From: Evernia prunastri
Lineage: Eukaryota; Ascomycota; Lecanoromycetes; Lecanorales; Parmeliaceae
Assembly (NCBI GenBank): GCA_003184365.1
Contig: NKYR01000125.1
Span: 43,838 to 107,837, forward strand
Reading direction: 5' to 3'
Length of the DNA stretch: 64,000 nt
Made by a program: the position numbers and the translations under genes. The notes under the pieces are model-generated. The model saw only the letters and a program-made list of their open reading frames with translations. It made no database searches and was not told the origin of the DNA. Positions 11,105 to 23,586 of this stretch are shown piece by piece; position 1 is the stretch's first letter, and each line of letters opens with the position of its first letter.

Positions 11105-12046
11105 CTATCCTAATATAATATCCTCAGAAAGCTGTGCGCTGGCGGGGCTATCCCCCTTCGTGATTTCCTTAATGAATTCCATATCCGGATCCTTCATCAT
11201 GACATGGAAATGCTCCATCGAATGTATGGATTTCAGCTTCGCCCAATTCTTAAACCATATCATCTTTCAAGCCTGTCAGTATATGAACTCAACACTTCAC
11301 AACCTAATCGTAAAACGAAAAACAAATGAACGAAGCTTTGATACAAGGAAGAGTAAGTGGCAGCTTACATTCTCAGCAGGGACCCTCGACCCAAAGGTCC
11401 GCTGCACATACCCATCAATCTTGGCCCTCATTTCCGGTGTCAAATCCCCATTCGGATCCTCCTCGTCTACATCTAGCGGGAACTTGGTCCACACGCAGAG
11501 ATGAACGATACTCTTATCGATCCCGTAAGGCCAGTCGTTATAAATAATTTTGATGTCATCTAAATCAACAATTTTCAAAACCATCTGGTCAGAAAAGGGA
11601 CAAGAAGCAGACCAAGAAAGTAAACAGTCACCAAAAGAAAGGAAATCAAGCAACATACCCGGATCTTCAAAAGCCGCCCCTCTAGCATCCAGATCCGTCC
11701 ACTGGAGCCGTTGATCCCGCACGTAATCCATCACGGAGCCATGCTCCTGCCTCAATCGCGCCATGTAGCTCAGATAATTCCGATGGTCCAAAGGCGCGCG
11801 GCGGAATTCGTCGATTCGGTTGGCTCTGATCGTCCGCTGCACCTCGGGCCACGTCAGGCGCTGGAACTCGGCCGCGGGGACGTTGACGATTTCGAGGTTG
11901 CGGGGCGAGATGTCGGCGAGGAAGGGCGGGCACTGGGACGGCCATTGGGCTTCGGGGATGTTGAGGAGCCAGTAGGGCAGGGGCCGTTTTCCGGCTCGGT
12001 ATTCGGAGATGGCGTCTGCGGGTGGATCTGTCTTTGGTGTGGTCAT
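11105..12046 (-). CDS. DUF3605 protein (N-acetylglucosamine-induced protein 1 family)
   Basis: Three exons, 11659-12046, 11369-11559 and 11105-11263, give 245 residues. The family is named after a fungal transcript induced by N-acetylglucosamine; its biochemical role is unknown. Diagnostic segments are the N-terminal PLPYWLLNIPEAQWP, then DDIKIIYNDWPYGID and IVHLCVWTKF around the exon 1/2 boundary. After the last intron come IWFKNWAKLKSIHSMEHFHV and a short tail ending SEDIILG. The conserved NDWPYGI and EHFHVM motifs leave little doubt about the family. Intron 1 (11560-11658, 99 nt) is stop-free and in phase, so unspliced RNA would read through it. Intron 2 is 105 nt. No signal peptide or membrane helix is seen, which suggests a cytosolic protein. 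Confidence 0.88.
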
Positions 12047-12949
12047 TGCGGCTTGGTTCCTTTTAATAGAATTGGTTTTTGAGGGGGTTTGATGCTTGGG
12101 GAAAGGTTGAGAGGTCGGAGAATGTATCTATTGCAGCATGAGGGACACAACAAGGTAGATAGCAGCAATGACTTGTACGAAGAAATCTTTACACGGGGCT
12201 TTTCCAAGCAGAACCAAAACCCAGAAAAAGGATGAGGTGGAGGAAGAAAGGAAAGAAGAAAGGAAAAGAAAAGAAAAGCAAACAAGCCTAGGCTTCTTAA
12301 GCTACTTACAGACTACGATAACAGATCAGGGCAATAGGCACGACTCGGACGAGAGGCTTAAACAAAGATGGAGGCACATGCAGGGGTTGAGAGGGTTCGG
12401 GGCCAAGGAGTGGACCCGAACTCTCTTCCTTTTGGATACTCGTGCATGAAAGCCCCGAAAATGGATCGAGGGTAGATGCGATTAGGAAGAGAATCTTCGG
12501 AGGTGGGTATCGAATCGGGTGATATCTTACTCGAAGGATTATCTGGACAATAAACTTTAGAGTTGCTTCGGAACTGCGCCTCAGGAGTCAGCAGAGCTCG
12601 ATTTGAGATCTACTAAACCCTCGAGGCTCTCCTATCAGGCCCAGAACAGATCCCTGATGTTCAAATTTGGCGCTGAAAAAAGTCCCTCTAGTAGAGTAGT
12701 AACCTAGGGTTAGGGCTGCTGTTACCGCCGTTCTTACAACCTGGCTACCTACCTAGATAGCCTTGTCGACTCTCGCTCTTGCTTTCTAAGTATTTTCAAA
12801 ACAACAACTTCCGGCAGTAAGCCTACAGTAGAAAAACAAATGCCGATTATCAATCATATTGTAACTACTTCCCCCCTTTGCCGAGCATCCTAGAGTGCTG
12901 GCAAGAGTAACGGCAAGGCCATCAAGGAACATTGTCCGAACCTTCAGCT
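12047..12949. other. Intergenic, no gene seen
   Basis: It covers the upstream region of the DUF3605 gene and the 3' flank of the PTH11-like gene. There is a purine-rich patch around 12225-12275. No feature could be assigned. Confidence 0.45.
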
Positions 12950-14499
12950 TCAGAACAATTGGTCCTGCCACTCTACCCGTTCGCTGAACGTCAAGACCAC
13001 CGATGTTTCCACCTTAATACCCCTCGACGTTGTTCTCTGCGGGCTGTCACTCCCAATGTCGTATGCTTCACTATCACCATCCCGTCCTCCTTGAACACTG
13101 ACGTTATTCCTCCAAGGGGATCCCGACGACAGATGTGAGGATTCTTGTAACCGGTTGAAACTTCCCCCGTGCCGCGCACTGGCGTTTCCATGTCTCCACG
13201 GCGATGTCAAGCTTCTAGTAGCTGAAGGACTTCTGCCATCGGATTTGTACCATTCTCTCCATACGACTTGGACAAAGAGGGGTCGCAGACTCGGGAGGCA
13301 GGCGCTGACTACTGCTATGGACAACTCTGTTGATGTCCATATCGCGGGCGGAACGTAGGTCCCTTGATGCATTAATATATTCTCAGTGTGGTTTGGCGTG
13401 TTACAACTCACAGGTTACGTCGGTCGGATCAGCCTGAGATAATATGACGAGGCGGACAACGCTGATGGCGCATAGTCTTCACGGCTTTTAGATGGAAATT
13501 TCCATTAAAGGAAGGTAGATGGTTCTTACGATAAGCCCACTGTGAACACAGCCGTCATTAACCATTTTTGCTTCCGGCCAGTGCGAAGACGCCATAGTAA
13601 TGGAATAGGCTTGAGTCCAATGTCAACCAGATTCAGTGGACTAGGAGATCGCATCGTCTTCTCTTACCATAGCTAGAAGGACGAAATTGGTAAATGCATT
13701 TATGGAACCATGGACAACAGCTAACCGTTGGAGATTAATGCAATGGCCTCTCGTGGGATGCCCGCTTGTATATTGATCCCAAAATTCGTGGACGGGGACA
13801 CACTGGAAAATGGCGAGTAAGACAGAGGCAATAGCGAAAAACGTGTCGAAGGTCAAGAAACCGATGCATAGACGCCTAAATCGGACGACTGGGAAGATTC
13901 GATACAGATTAACAGTGCTACAGTGTTGCGTTCGTCAACTTCGGAGACAAAGTGTGGCTGTTCAAAGAGAACCTTACATGGAGTATCTGATTGTTAACAT
14001 GCCGAGAACAAAGAGGAATTGAAAGCTATAGAAAAGCTTGAACCAAGTAACTTTGTCTCCGGAGGCTACATCTTTAAAATGTCGCCCTAGACCGTATTTG
14101 GTTTCTTGTATATGTTAGGAAAGTTATCGCCCGTTTTGGCGTCATCACTGACCCAGCAGATTGATAATATTAGGCCCCCAAGCAAAGAACTGGAAGTATG
14201 TAAGCTTCGGCCACGTCAAAGATGAGTCTAACAGACCATAGCCAGGATTGCTGTATAATCATCCCACTGTTCTCGATGTCATCTCTTTGGGCTTATCGAT
14301 TTCAAGCGCAAGATCTTACCCAGAACCCAGCTCTCAACTTCCATCTCGACACAATGCGTAAGGCTACGGCCAGAGTGGGAAGAAGAAGTAATGGTACAGA
14401 GGCTCCAACAACTTCCCATTTGCGGCTGGCAAAGGGCGCAGAGTCGGTTACGGGAGTCGTAGAACGGTCGACTATGCTCGCCATACCAGCTAATACCAT
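12950..14499 (-). CDS. PTH11-like / rhodopsin-domain seven-helix membrane protein
   Basis: An integral membrane protein of the large fungal family related to the Magnaporthe receptor PTH11. Eight exons join in phase: 14320-14499, 14237-14266, 14153-14189, 13978-14104, 13668-13917, 13530-13609, 13412-13461 and 12950-13362, for 388 residues. Family landmarks appear in order: WDDYTAILA after the first helix, ETKYGLGRHF, FQCVPVHEFWD, LPIPLLWRL-like PIPLLWRLRTG, then IWTSTELSIAVVSACLPSLRPLF in the last helix. The C-terminal about 110 residues are polar and probably cytosolic. No CFEM domain precedes the helices. The loop that usually reads KxSxLxFYxRIF is unusual here (TVNLYRIFP), so the acceptor at 13918 may be slightly off. 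The ligand is unknown. Confidence 0.82.
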
Positions 14500-15655
14500 G
14501 AGGGATACTGTTGCTCAAAACAGGGAAAAGCATCGTCGACCTTATATTTCACGCAGAGCTGAAATGGACAGATCGACGGGATTGTGGGATCACTTCCCCG
14601 TCCCCCTCTTCCCATAAGCTGGCCGACATCGCAGAATGCGCCATTTTATTACTGCTGCAGGGAGGTTGCATGAGGCACAGATCCGGAGCCGTGACATACC
14701 TAACTTGATCTGCAGGCAGTATGTATGGCGTCGTAAGGAAAAACGGGCGAAAAGAACTCCATGAATCCGTAGACAACCTGAGTCTGGAGAAAGCCCCAGA
14801 AAAGCTGCAAAAAGACGTTGGGTGCTATCTTAGACCTGCTGCAGCAAAACACCAGACTGTCAGCGTTCGTGGCTTCAGCCTTCCAAGGGTAAAAGGAAGG
14901 CAAACGACCGCACACTCTCGAACCTCATAGGTCAGCCTCGTAGGTCCGCCTCGTAGGTCCCGCACTTCGATTGTCCGCGTTCCTGGCTCAAGCCGTCCAA
15001 GGGAAAAAAGGAAGGCAAGGACCGCCCAACCCTTGAACCTCACAGGTCAGCCTTGTAGGATCCGCATTCCGTGCCACAAACACATTTTCAGGAAGGCTGA
15101 AGCGTTCACGCACGATCACGGCGTCTCTCTGGAATACATCCCGTCTTGGCTTTTTGAACATGGGTCAAAACATGATGCCTAGCTAGCCTACCTAGGAAGG
15201 TGCAACTGTTAAAAACATGGCAACATTTCATCCGTGGATCCTGGCCAATCGCAACATGACGGGCGGAGAAGGTCAAGAGCGGCGACGAAATTCGCTGATT
15301 TGAAGTTCAGAGAGAAGGGTGGCACGAGAGTAAAGCCGCCCGATTCTCCCACCTTTTCCATACCCGGTCTTAATCAGCAACGCAGGGGAAACACCGAAAA
15401 CATCAAAAACCTTGACTATCGTCGTCGAGGAAGCCGAATTATGTGCAGAAGTCGTGTTCTAGATATGCCAGTATGTTGTTGAAGGCATCGAAGAGATGCG
15501 CGAGCACCGTGCCATGTAGTAAAATGATTATCAAATGCTCGCTCGCCCACCAAATCCTCCTACCGGCCGGTTATTAGAATAGATTCCGAATTACAAAAGG
15601 GTATATCCAATGAAAGAAAATCCTATCAACGCCTCCCGAGCAGCTATAGATGCAC
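14500..15655. other. Intergenic with an imperfect tandem duplication
   Basis: This lies between two minus-strand genes. The only structure seen is the duplication at 14863-15065, listed separately. The remainder holds no supported gene. Confidence 0.45.
14863..15065. repeat. Imperfect tandem duplication, two units of about 88 bp
   Basis: Unit 1 (14863-14949) and unit 2 (14977-15065) share a run starting GCGTTC, a central AGGAAGGCAA, then GAACCTCA.AGGTCAGCC and a closing TCCGC. They are separated by 27 bases that themselves repeat CTCGTAGGTC. Divergence is scattered point changes. Function unknown. Confidence 0.8.
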
Positions 15656-17103
15656 TCATCTCCAGTCCATGGCGCTCCCACTAGGGGCATACCTCCTCCC
15701 GCCTACCCCAGTCATTGGCCCCAACGACCTCGCTGCCCTCCTCTGATCCTCCACTCTGTACTCATTCCTTGGATCCCCTCTGCCCCGCAGATCCATACTA
15801 CGGTTCCTTGGTAAGTTGTGTCTCGGCGCATCGAACACATCGTCCATATCCTGCCATCGCACGTTCTTCGGTTTCGAAGGCGATGGGCTGGAAGGCTGCC
15901 GTTGATTTGACGAGTAGCCCTGTACAGGACGTTGCAAAGGAACACTGGTAGAATGGCGTCGAGTGCCGGATGGCCCCGAGGGAGACGGGAGCTGGGCGTG
16001 GTAGCGTACTGGACTCATAGAGGCAGAGCTGGTGGTGATGCTTGATGTGTCCGACGTATCGGAGCTTGTGATGGAGATGTCGCTTGGGATTCTGGTGTGC
16101 TGTGGACGGACATGATGACGGTGATGCTGATGTGGAAGATGATGTTGAGGATGGCTCCTCGGTGGAGGAGGAGCGTAGTTCGTAGGCGTAGGGTCGTCAC
16201 GAGGCCACGAAGACGGGTAGGCTCTATCATCAGGTAGACTACTACGGCGGCGCTCAGGAGACCATGGCTCTTGGTTCGGATACTGCGGTGGTGGGCGCAC
16301 TCTGTACGGGACCTGAACGAACGGTGGGCCCCGATTGTTGGCGCGAGGATGGTTGAAATATCCAGCACCATGCGCGGCGTCGACTACGGAGTGCGAATCC
16401 ACCGATGAAGTATCCCTTGAGCTGTCCAGATCGATATCGCTCAATGCGAGATTCGGCCTCGGAGGCATGGCCCTAGCAGCCGACGCCTGGGCTTCCAACA
16501 TCAGCTTCTCCGCCACGTTGTCATGCCACTCCACCATTTCCACATCCGGCTGACATGGCAGACTCTCCTTGGGCAGTATACTTGGGAAAGGAGTGCCATC
16601 GGCCGGGTTGGTGAGGTCGAACCTCTTGACCGCCTCTTGCAGGAATGGCACATGCTCTTCCGGTTCCAACAGCAGCTGAACCGTCTGCCATCTTACGAAG
16701 CCCGCGGGGGTCAGCGCTGGTATTGTAGGTGGGGTATAGGGATCTCGTTCGGGTTGTAGGGTGTGATAGCAGCCGAGGGATTGGTAGATGAAGGAGAGTG
16801 AGGCCTGCGAGGTGTCGAGGAAGAGAGGGTCGTAATCACCGCCGACAAGACGGTAGAAGGCTGCGAGCTTGGCGGGCGTAAGGGTCTGGATGTCCCATGG
16901 AGCGACGTGTCTGTTCTGCATAATCGGTCATGATTAGTCTTCATTCGCACATGGTCAAAGGGCAATGATTCAAGTTACTCGTAAGCACTGACAATATAAT
17001 TTGCGACTCCAAGCAACAGCTGTTCGAATACAGGTGTAGGAGACTTGTCCGGTTTGATCAAGTAGCCCCAATACTCTTGCGCAGCTACCGCGGTGCCCGC
17101 CAT
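15656..17103 (-). CDS. DUF7514 domain protein
   Basis: Two exons, 16993-17103 and 15656-16915, joined across a 77-nt intron (GTCAGT donor, TGCAG acceptor), encode 456 residues. The N-terminal about 170 residues form the conserved DUF7514 region: EYWGYLIKPDKSPTPVFEQL, then TLTPAKLAAFYRLVGGDYDP and SFIYQSLGCYHTLQPERDPY with ALTPAGFVRWQTVQLLL. The rest is long, disordered and rich in Pro, Ser, His and Arg, with a His-rich patch (PHQHHRHHVRPQHTR). Such proteins are widespread in filamentous ascomycetes, with no established activity. The start at 17103 was chosen because the first exon supplies the missing EYWGYL motif. The Met at 16921 is only a read-through of the acceptor. Confidence 0.85.
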
Positions 17104-18070
17104 GCCTATTGTTGCACGAGTTGGAAGCCTTTGGCAATCGGCATCAGTGACATAACCATGCAGCTACCCTAGTATGAAGCGGGCTACAGTATCCTGCAAG
17201 GTCTCATGACGAACAGTGTCAGGTTGATGACTTGGAAGCTGCAACAGCCCTGGCGGAGGCTGAGCTTTAAGGATCCTTCTGCGGGAAATTACCATATTTA
17301 AAAGGAGAGCTCAAAGCAGGTTGCGCAAATAGTGCAATTGAGCAAGGTTATAGGCAATCAAACCCAATTCGCATGGACCTCGGAACGTATCATGATGTCC
17401 ATGAACGGATTTCTCTTTCCAGCGCGTAGGTACTTATTTTTGATTCGCTTATAAAACTCCTGAGTGCAAGGCAGGCTACAGAAGGCTTGAGGTAGCCTGG
17501 AGGGATAGGCCTACCACGGCGTAGTAACAAGCCGCCAAGGCTGGAAAGGTGGTATCACATGTTGGAGCGGTGTTTCAGACCCTTCGGAAAGCGCACCCCT
17601 CGGCTTCGATATCCAATTAGTCGCGGGTAGCTCCGGGTGCCTTATCGCCCCACAACGTGATAGAATCATAGATTGGACTTTAATGGCTCCTTAGGGGCAA
17701 ATGGGCCTCCTTAACGCTCCCCCGGATAAGGCAGTGAAGATAATCGCGGGTAAAACATCGGGTGGATCTCATTGGAAGAGGGATAGATCCAGACCACCAA
17801 AGCATACGGCCTTCATCAAAAGATCCAGTATATGAAGATATCGTGGGAATTGTTTGACTTGGTTCGATTAGCTTCCCCTGAGGAAACCGAATGGATAGGG
17901 TGTATACAACAAACGGAGGTTGATCTCATAGCTGGCCGGATGTATTCCAATATCTTCCAGCATCCGCACCTTTCTAATAATTAACACGGTCCAAGCAACC
18001 TCAAAAGTAACGAAACCCCCAAAGAAGCTTCCATCCAAGCTCCCAGAATTCCGTGCCCAAACCACCACAA
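17104..18070. other. Intergenic, no gene seen
   Basis: Promoter side of the DUF7514 gene and 3' flank of the sugar transporter. No supported ORF. Confidence 0.5.
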
Positions 18071-20218
18071 TTACATGAGTCCAGCGTTTGAAGCCTTGCG
18101 CCTAAATGTATATGCGGGTCTCTTTTTCCAATTGAGCCGCGCATCTTTCTCGTCCTCCTCCGGACTTCTCCCAGCAGTGCTCATCTTCCTTCCCTGCTCC
18201 AGCTCTTCGAAATTTTCCTCCTTCATCTTCTTCGTCCAGCGCCAGTCCTCAATCCCTGCATCTTTGATGTTCCGACTGGCCTTGAAAACGTTCCAGCTGT
18301 TTCCGTTCTCGAAGAAAGTGTCCATCTGCTCCAGGCTGCGGCCTGAGGTTTCGGGATACATGAGTATCACGAATGGCAAGCAGAAGATGTTGAGCCCGAA
18401 GAGCAAGAGCAGAGTGCCATAACCTATTGCTTGGAAGAGGAAGGGCGTGATCATGGTGATGACCCCGTTTCCAATCGACCAGCCGACGACGGACCATGCA
18501 CCACCTTTTGCGCGCACGTTGAGAGGGAAGATCTCCGTAGGGTAAAGCCAAGGTGTCGTCAACCACGTGGCTCCGAATGTAGCGGTGTAGAGGAAAGTGA
18601 AAGTCGCGACTCCAGCGCCATAGGCGCGTTGGTTTGGTCCTTTGGTCTGTGCGAATTTATCCAAAATTCCGGCAACGAGGAGGATGAGAGCCATGGCGAC
18701 GGCGCCCCAGACCATGGTTGCTTTTTCATGTATGTCAGCATCTTCTTTGGGGGAGATCATGCAATGACATTACTTACATCTACGACCGAATCTGTCCAAG
18801 GTATAGACGGCGAAGATCACAGAGAACATGTAGCTCAAGTTATTGAAACCTGCCAATAACTTGCTAAGCTCCTCACCGAAACCAGCGCTCTCGAAGAGGT
18901 CAATTGCATAGACCGTAATAACACCAATACCGACGAGTTCTTGCATAATCTGAAGCCAAACAGCGAGGAAGACTCGCCATCGTAGTCCTCTCGAGTATTT
19001 GTCCTTCGGAAACAGCATCGCCCAGTAGTGATTTGCTGTGGATGTCTCCAGCTCGAATTTGACGACTTTCTTGATCTCTTTCAATTCGTATTGCACGTCT
19101 CCTTCACGGGTAGCTTTGAGGACGTTTTGCGCTTCTTCTTCACGGCCGACCTTCATGAGCCAACGAGGGGACTCTGGGAAGAAATTGATGCCAATACCAA
19201 TAATGAAGATGAAGATGATCTGGAGAGCGAGAGGTGTTCGCCACGCCATGGACATATTGGGGTTGAGGTATGCGAAGTATTCAATCCAGTAAGCTAAAGC
19301 AAGACCGCCAATATTCTTACAATTATTAGCCAGGTCGAGGAGGTAGGGGGAAGCTGCCTCACCATGAAGAATTCTATGGCCAGGAAAGCGCCTCTTGCAG
19401 AGTGGCTAGAGACTTCCGCAGACCAAACAGGAATCACGCAATCAATAGCTCCAACACCAATTCCAGCAAGGACGCGGGCCTGGCTTGCGATTTCGAAGTC
19501 AGTCTTGGTCTGTTTGGGAGGGGATGGCGAGCCTTGGAATAAGCTGAGAGAGAGAGGGAAAGAGAGAGAGCTCTCAACTATGTCAAGTGAGGATACATAG
19601 GCTCCGAAAATACGTACGCAACACATCCATGCGATGTTTTGGGCAGAAGCCTGTAGTACAGCACCCAATAGAGCCCACATAGACCCAAAGACCACAGCCT
19701 TTATGCGTCCGGCGCGATCGGCTAGCGATCCAGCAATGAGTGCTCCGATGAGGGTCCCTCCATAATATACACTTACGATGCCGCCCTCAGCAGCAACGTT
19801 TCTGGAGTTTCCCTTCGGAGAATTGATGCCCACTGCTCTGGCATCAGCTATTTCGTCCTACAAGAATACGTGCATACGTACTATAGTTCCAATAGTCTTC
19901 GTTCAGGTTGACTTGCGACATTACACCTTGGTCATACCCGTAAAACATGATGGCCACACCAGCAAAGAGGTTGATAGCGGTGTACATGGTCTTGGGGTTC
20001 TTGAACTTTAACATTCGACTCTGATTGTAGCCTCCGATGAAATATTTCTCCCATTTCCACGGCGGGGGATAGTTGATGTTGTCGTAGTTCTCATCTTTGG
20101 CATCATTGGTAGGCGCGCCAGCAACGGGTTTTACACTCTCATGTTCCTGAGCTCCCTTGGGTATCCCGGTGTCCGAGGACGACGGGGAACCCTGGATTAT
20201 TTTCTGTTCTGCAGCCAT
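18071..20218 (-). CDS. MFS sugar transporter
   Basis: A plasma-membrane sugar/proton symporter of the major facilitator superfamily. Five exons, 19882-20218, 19618-19832, 19363-19479, 18778-19315 and 18071-18720, encode 618 residues. Family marks are GYDQGVMSQV in helix 1, the loop motif LADRAGRIK, ARVLAGIGVG with PVWSAE, the PESPRWL signature, a QELVGIGVITVY helix, LDRFGRRS and the helix-12 exit PETSGRSLEQMD. A hydrophilic N-terminus of about 85 residues and a charged C-terminal tail of about 80 flank the twelve helices. I cannot assign the substrate. Intron 2 (19480-19617, 138 nt) is stop-free, in phase and contains a (CT)n run; its acceptor supplies the conserved ARVLAGIG segment. The intron 4 donor (GTAAGT) and its acceptor at 18721 restore RSTMVWGA. 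Confidence 0.88.
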
Positions 20219-21557
20219 GGTGTGTCTTACAGGGTGACCGACACTGGATCGTGCGATGACTGCGACAGAAATGTGGATGAAGATAAAGAGATGAGACTAA
20301 AAAAATGGGCATATAATCGGTTGAGCTCCACAACTCTCGGGTGCGTATATTCCAGTGAGACACGCACGCTGGCAAAGACACATAAGCAACTAAGGTAGGG
20401 TTTGGAGGAACAGCCAAAGAAAATGGAGGGAGGGAAGATTAATGTACTCAAATCCCGCTCCACCATACCCCTTGAGGGAATGAGAGAAGCTATCCATCCC
20501 TCGTCTCCACAAGCACGGGCCACAAATAAGCCTGTGGGGATGCAAATTGACATCACCGGTGCCCCATGGCTAATCTCGGTCGTATCATTATACTACTTTT
20601 GAGAAAGAGTTTGGAAAGAAATGGCTCAATTGATAATATTAATGTCGCACTTTCGTAACGGACGGCTTCATCTTGGAACTTCTGGTGGATTTGCCAGACT
20701 GGCGATCCAATCAAAGCAGCTACTTCACGATCCTGCGCAAACGCTGGCGCCGTCGATCTCCGCTATCTTTATTTTAAGCGACGACACCACGGGATGTTCT
20801 ATAAGCGCACCGCTCCATGATTCTGGATAGGCAACTAAAAAGTGACTTATTTATCAGGTGTCTTAAAGTATATGAAAAGGTACCTACCTTACTCAGGCAT
20901 TCATCTGACTTACCTGGATTACACTAAAAGTATCACAGAATTGACAGAGTTTTACGGGATGCTTTGCCCGAGACTGTGCATGTGACTGCCAGGGACATTT
21001 TGAGTTGAGAGGACCATGTTCCGCATGCGCCAGGATTTCGGATAATGCCCCGCCTCAAGCCTTGAGATATTGTACTAGTGGCTTGGCGATACCTGGTGGT
21101 TTTCCGGGAGTGGGGGCCATTCCCGTCTTGCTTCCTCATCCAGCATCCTTATTGCGGGATGGAGAACTACGAAGACCGTCTCTTGTCCTATAGGGGCAAC
21201 GCTTAACGGGTAATCCTTCGAAACATTCTTACACGTCCACCTTGGAATATGGCCAATCTGAAAGACTGTCTTCGGAATTGCACCAATCCTCGGTCAACAT
21301 TTGGGGGTCAATCTCCCTATGAAGCCCAAAGCGAATCCTGCGCCAAGCGTCTAAGCACTGCCACCATCATGACCGACGTTTCTTCCTGTCCTACGATTAA
21401 TTCTGTGGAGTGGGGCACGAGCCCGATGGATCACTGGAAAATGATCCTTGATCTCCAGTGGCTTGGTCTCATGAATGTGTGGAATTATGGGATGATCAGA
21501 TGATGAGTGAAGTGGAGCTTCAGAGGCTTCACCACTGGCTCCGCCTTCGCATCGTTC
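20219..21557. other. Intergenic, no gene seen
   Basis: Upstream region of the transporter plus about 1 kb with short, unsupported ORFs on both strands. Confidence 0.45.
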
Positions 21558-22824
21558 TTATTTTGCTTCACCTCCGTCTACAGCAATTCTTCTCGCTACT
21601 GTAACATTGCTGTCCTGAACGAGTCCTTTCGTAATCTTGCCAAGCCCGATCTCGACCTTGGGATCGCCAACAAAGACAGTGAAGTAATACGCACGGTAGT
21701 GATTGTTATACACCATGAACTCGACCAGTCCCAACACCAAAGTTGCCAATTCCCCCCAAGTAAGCATGTGCGGCGAATTGATGACTTCCAGCACCACAAG
21801 CCTGCCGTAGCGAAAGCTCGAGCCGCCCAGTAATGCATCCTCCCCTTTTGTCGCGATGGCGTTTTGAACGATTTCGATCAAGACGACGAGGAGGTTCCTG
21901 ACCGCCTCTGGGTCCAGTGCTTGCCCGATGGTGCGACCGCCACCGGTCGAAGTGAATCGGAGGGTCATGTCGCTGTCGTCGATCGCCCAGTCGTGGGGGT
22001 TACCAACGACATCGAGCAGGCTCGCATTGCGCTGGCCCGAAATCGAGCTCGCAGGAGGGGGCAGCGCCGGAGTGGAGATCTGCAGACCTCTTTTGGCGGT
22101 CCTGTTCGAATGCGAGTCTCTGGTCCACGCGACGATATGACCCCAGCCTATCTGGGCATCATCCTCGATGTCCAGGACATCAAAGGTCACCCCACGATAC
22201 CTCATTCCGTCAACGATGTAGTTCCAGAGTCCAGCAACAACGTCCTGTAGCTCGGACCAGTCCAATCCCTCCGGATCCTGGGGCATCTTCCGGATTAGAA
22301 TCTCCAAATCATCTCCCAATTCATACTCGAGCCCCCCGTCGAATGGATGGGCCTCGTCGCCGTGCAATTTGATCTGGTCTCGCAGATACGCTCCAGAGAC
22401 GATGAGTATCGATTGCAGTGTCCACTAGCGCATTTCACGAGTCAGCGTTGCCATTTCGAGGTCGCCATGAAGTCCTTTCATATGCAGCAAGTCAGAGAGA
22501 TCGAAAAGATGCTTACGGGGTCCACTTGGCTGCCAAAAGCCCAGAACCTGAGCGCCAAATCGCTATTGGGGATTGGGAATATTTCTGATCTGTGCAGAGT
22601 ACGTCAGCGCTAACTTCTACCAGCCAGGAAACGAGACCGCTTCCATACATGTTGACTGCATTGGATATACTCAAAGACTGCGCTTGTCGAGTACGATCCA
22701 GGGATGGGAGTACCAGCGATAAAGCAGGTAAGCCGCTGGCAACACGCACCAGTAGCAACAAGAGGTGCAACAATGCGCAGCGAGGAGCTAGTGGAGAGCG
22801 TCCTTTTCTGCATCTCATCTTCAT
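21558..22824 (-). CDS. Secreted protein of unknown family
   Basis: Three exons, 22649-22824, 22517-22589 and 21558-22424, give 371 residues. The first exon begins with a basic stretch and then a hydrophobic run (CALLHLLLLLVRVASGLPA), a convincing signal peptide with likely cleavage near residue 31-34. The mature part has no further long hydrophobic segment. It has a patterned series of beta-like strands (SEIFPIPNSDLALRFWAFG, VVAGLWNYIVDGM, GELATLVLGLVEFMVYN). Paired motifs of the type 'W-x-L...VVxGLWxYxV' occur twice, suggesting an internal repeat of about 130 residues. I recognise no family. Intron 1 uses a GTATGG donor with a GCTGAC branch; intron 2 is 92 nt. Candidate roles include an effector or cell-surface protein, but nothing in the sequence decides this. 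Confidence 0.6.
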
Positions 22825-23586
22825 GCATTACCGGACTGCCACGATCCAGGCAGTATTTATTCGCATTGGGGTGGGGCGAATATAAATCCGAACGGGTCCA
22901 CGAGCCTTATCAAGACATTGCAAGCGCGAGATATGTTTTGTACACTTGACATGTTTGGCGACATGCGATCGCTGCTCGGTTCCCCAGCCAATCCACGTGG
23001 CCGACGTTGCGTGCTCGAAGTGCGCGTTTTGAAAAGACATCTTGCCGGCTCTAGCGACGAATGTCACATCCGCGGGTCTTCACAATTTTATCAGTTGTGG
23101 GTATATGATAGCATGTTACAAGACGACAGATAAGGCTTTGCTAGGATTGGAAAGCAAATGTAAAATCGCTCTCGATTGGACGTTTCCTGGTCATCTATCC
23201 TTCAAAATCGGGGAAAGTAGAAAAAAATGGGACGCGTACGGTATCGGCTGCCAATTTGTCAATGGCGCTTACATCGCTTGTTTGGCCTTGATATTGCTCG
23301 GAACGGTATGGCTGACAACCTTCTCCGAGTTTGTTAATCTCTAAAGTAGGGTATATCATGCAAGGCTAAGCGGCAGAGCTAGATTATCATTCTGTGCTAG
23401 AAAAGATTCGCAACAGGAGGCCCTCCTCCGTCTTGCAAACCTCTGAGATACAATCCCCATCCCTATGTCCAACAGGCCGTACCCTCTCCTAGCTGGGGTT
23501 TCTGGGGGGGTATATTACTAGTTATCAGCCACCAATCCACCTTCCATACTGAAAGCAAAAGCCGACCAGGAACCGTGCTCCGTTGA
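22825..23586. other. Intergenic, no gene seen
   Basis: Promoter side of the secreted-protein gene and 3' flank of the next small gene. Short ORFs only. Confidence 0.45.

Noticed and set aside
16921..16965. Met at 16921 as start of the DUF7514 gene
   Set aside because: It lies in the intron acceptor (ATGCAG); the conserved EYWGYL start is on an upstream exon.
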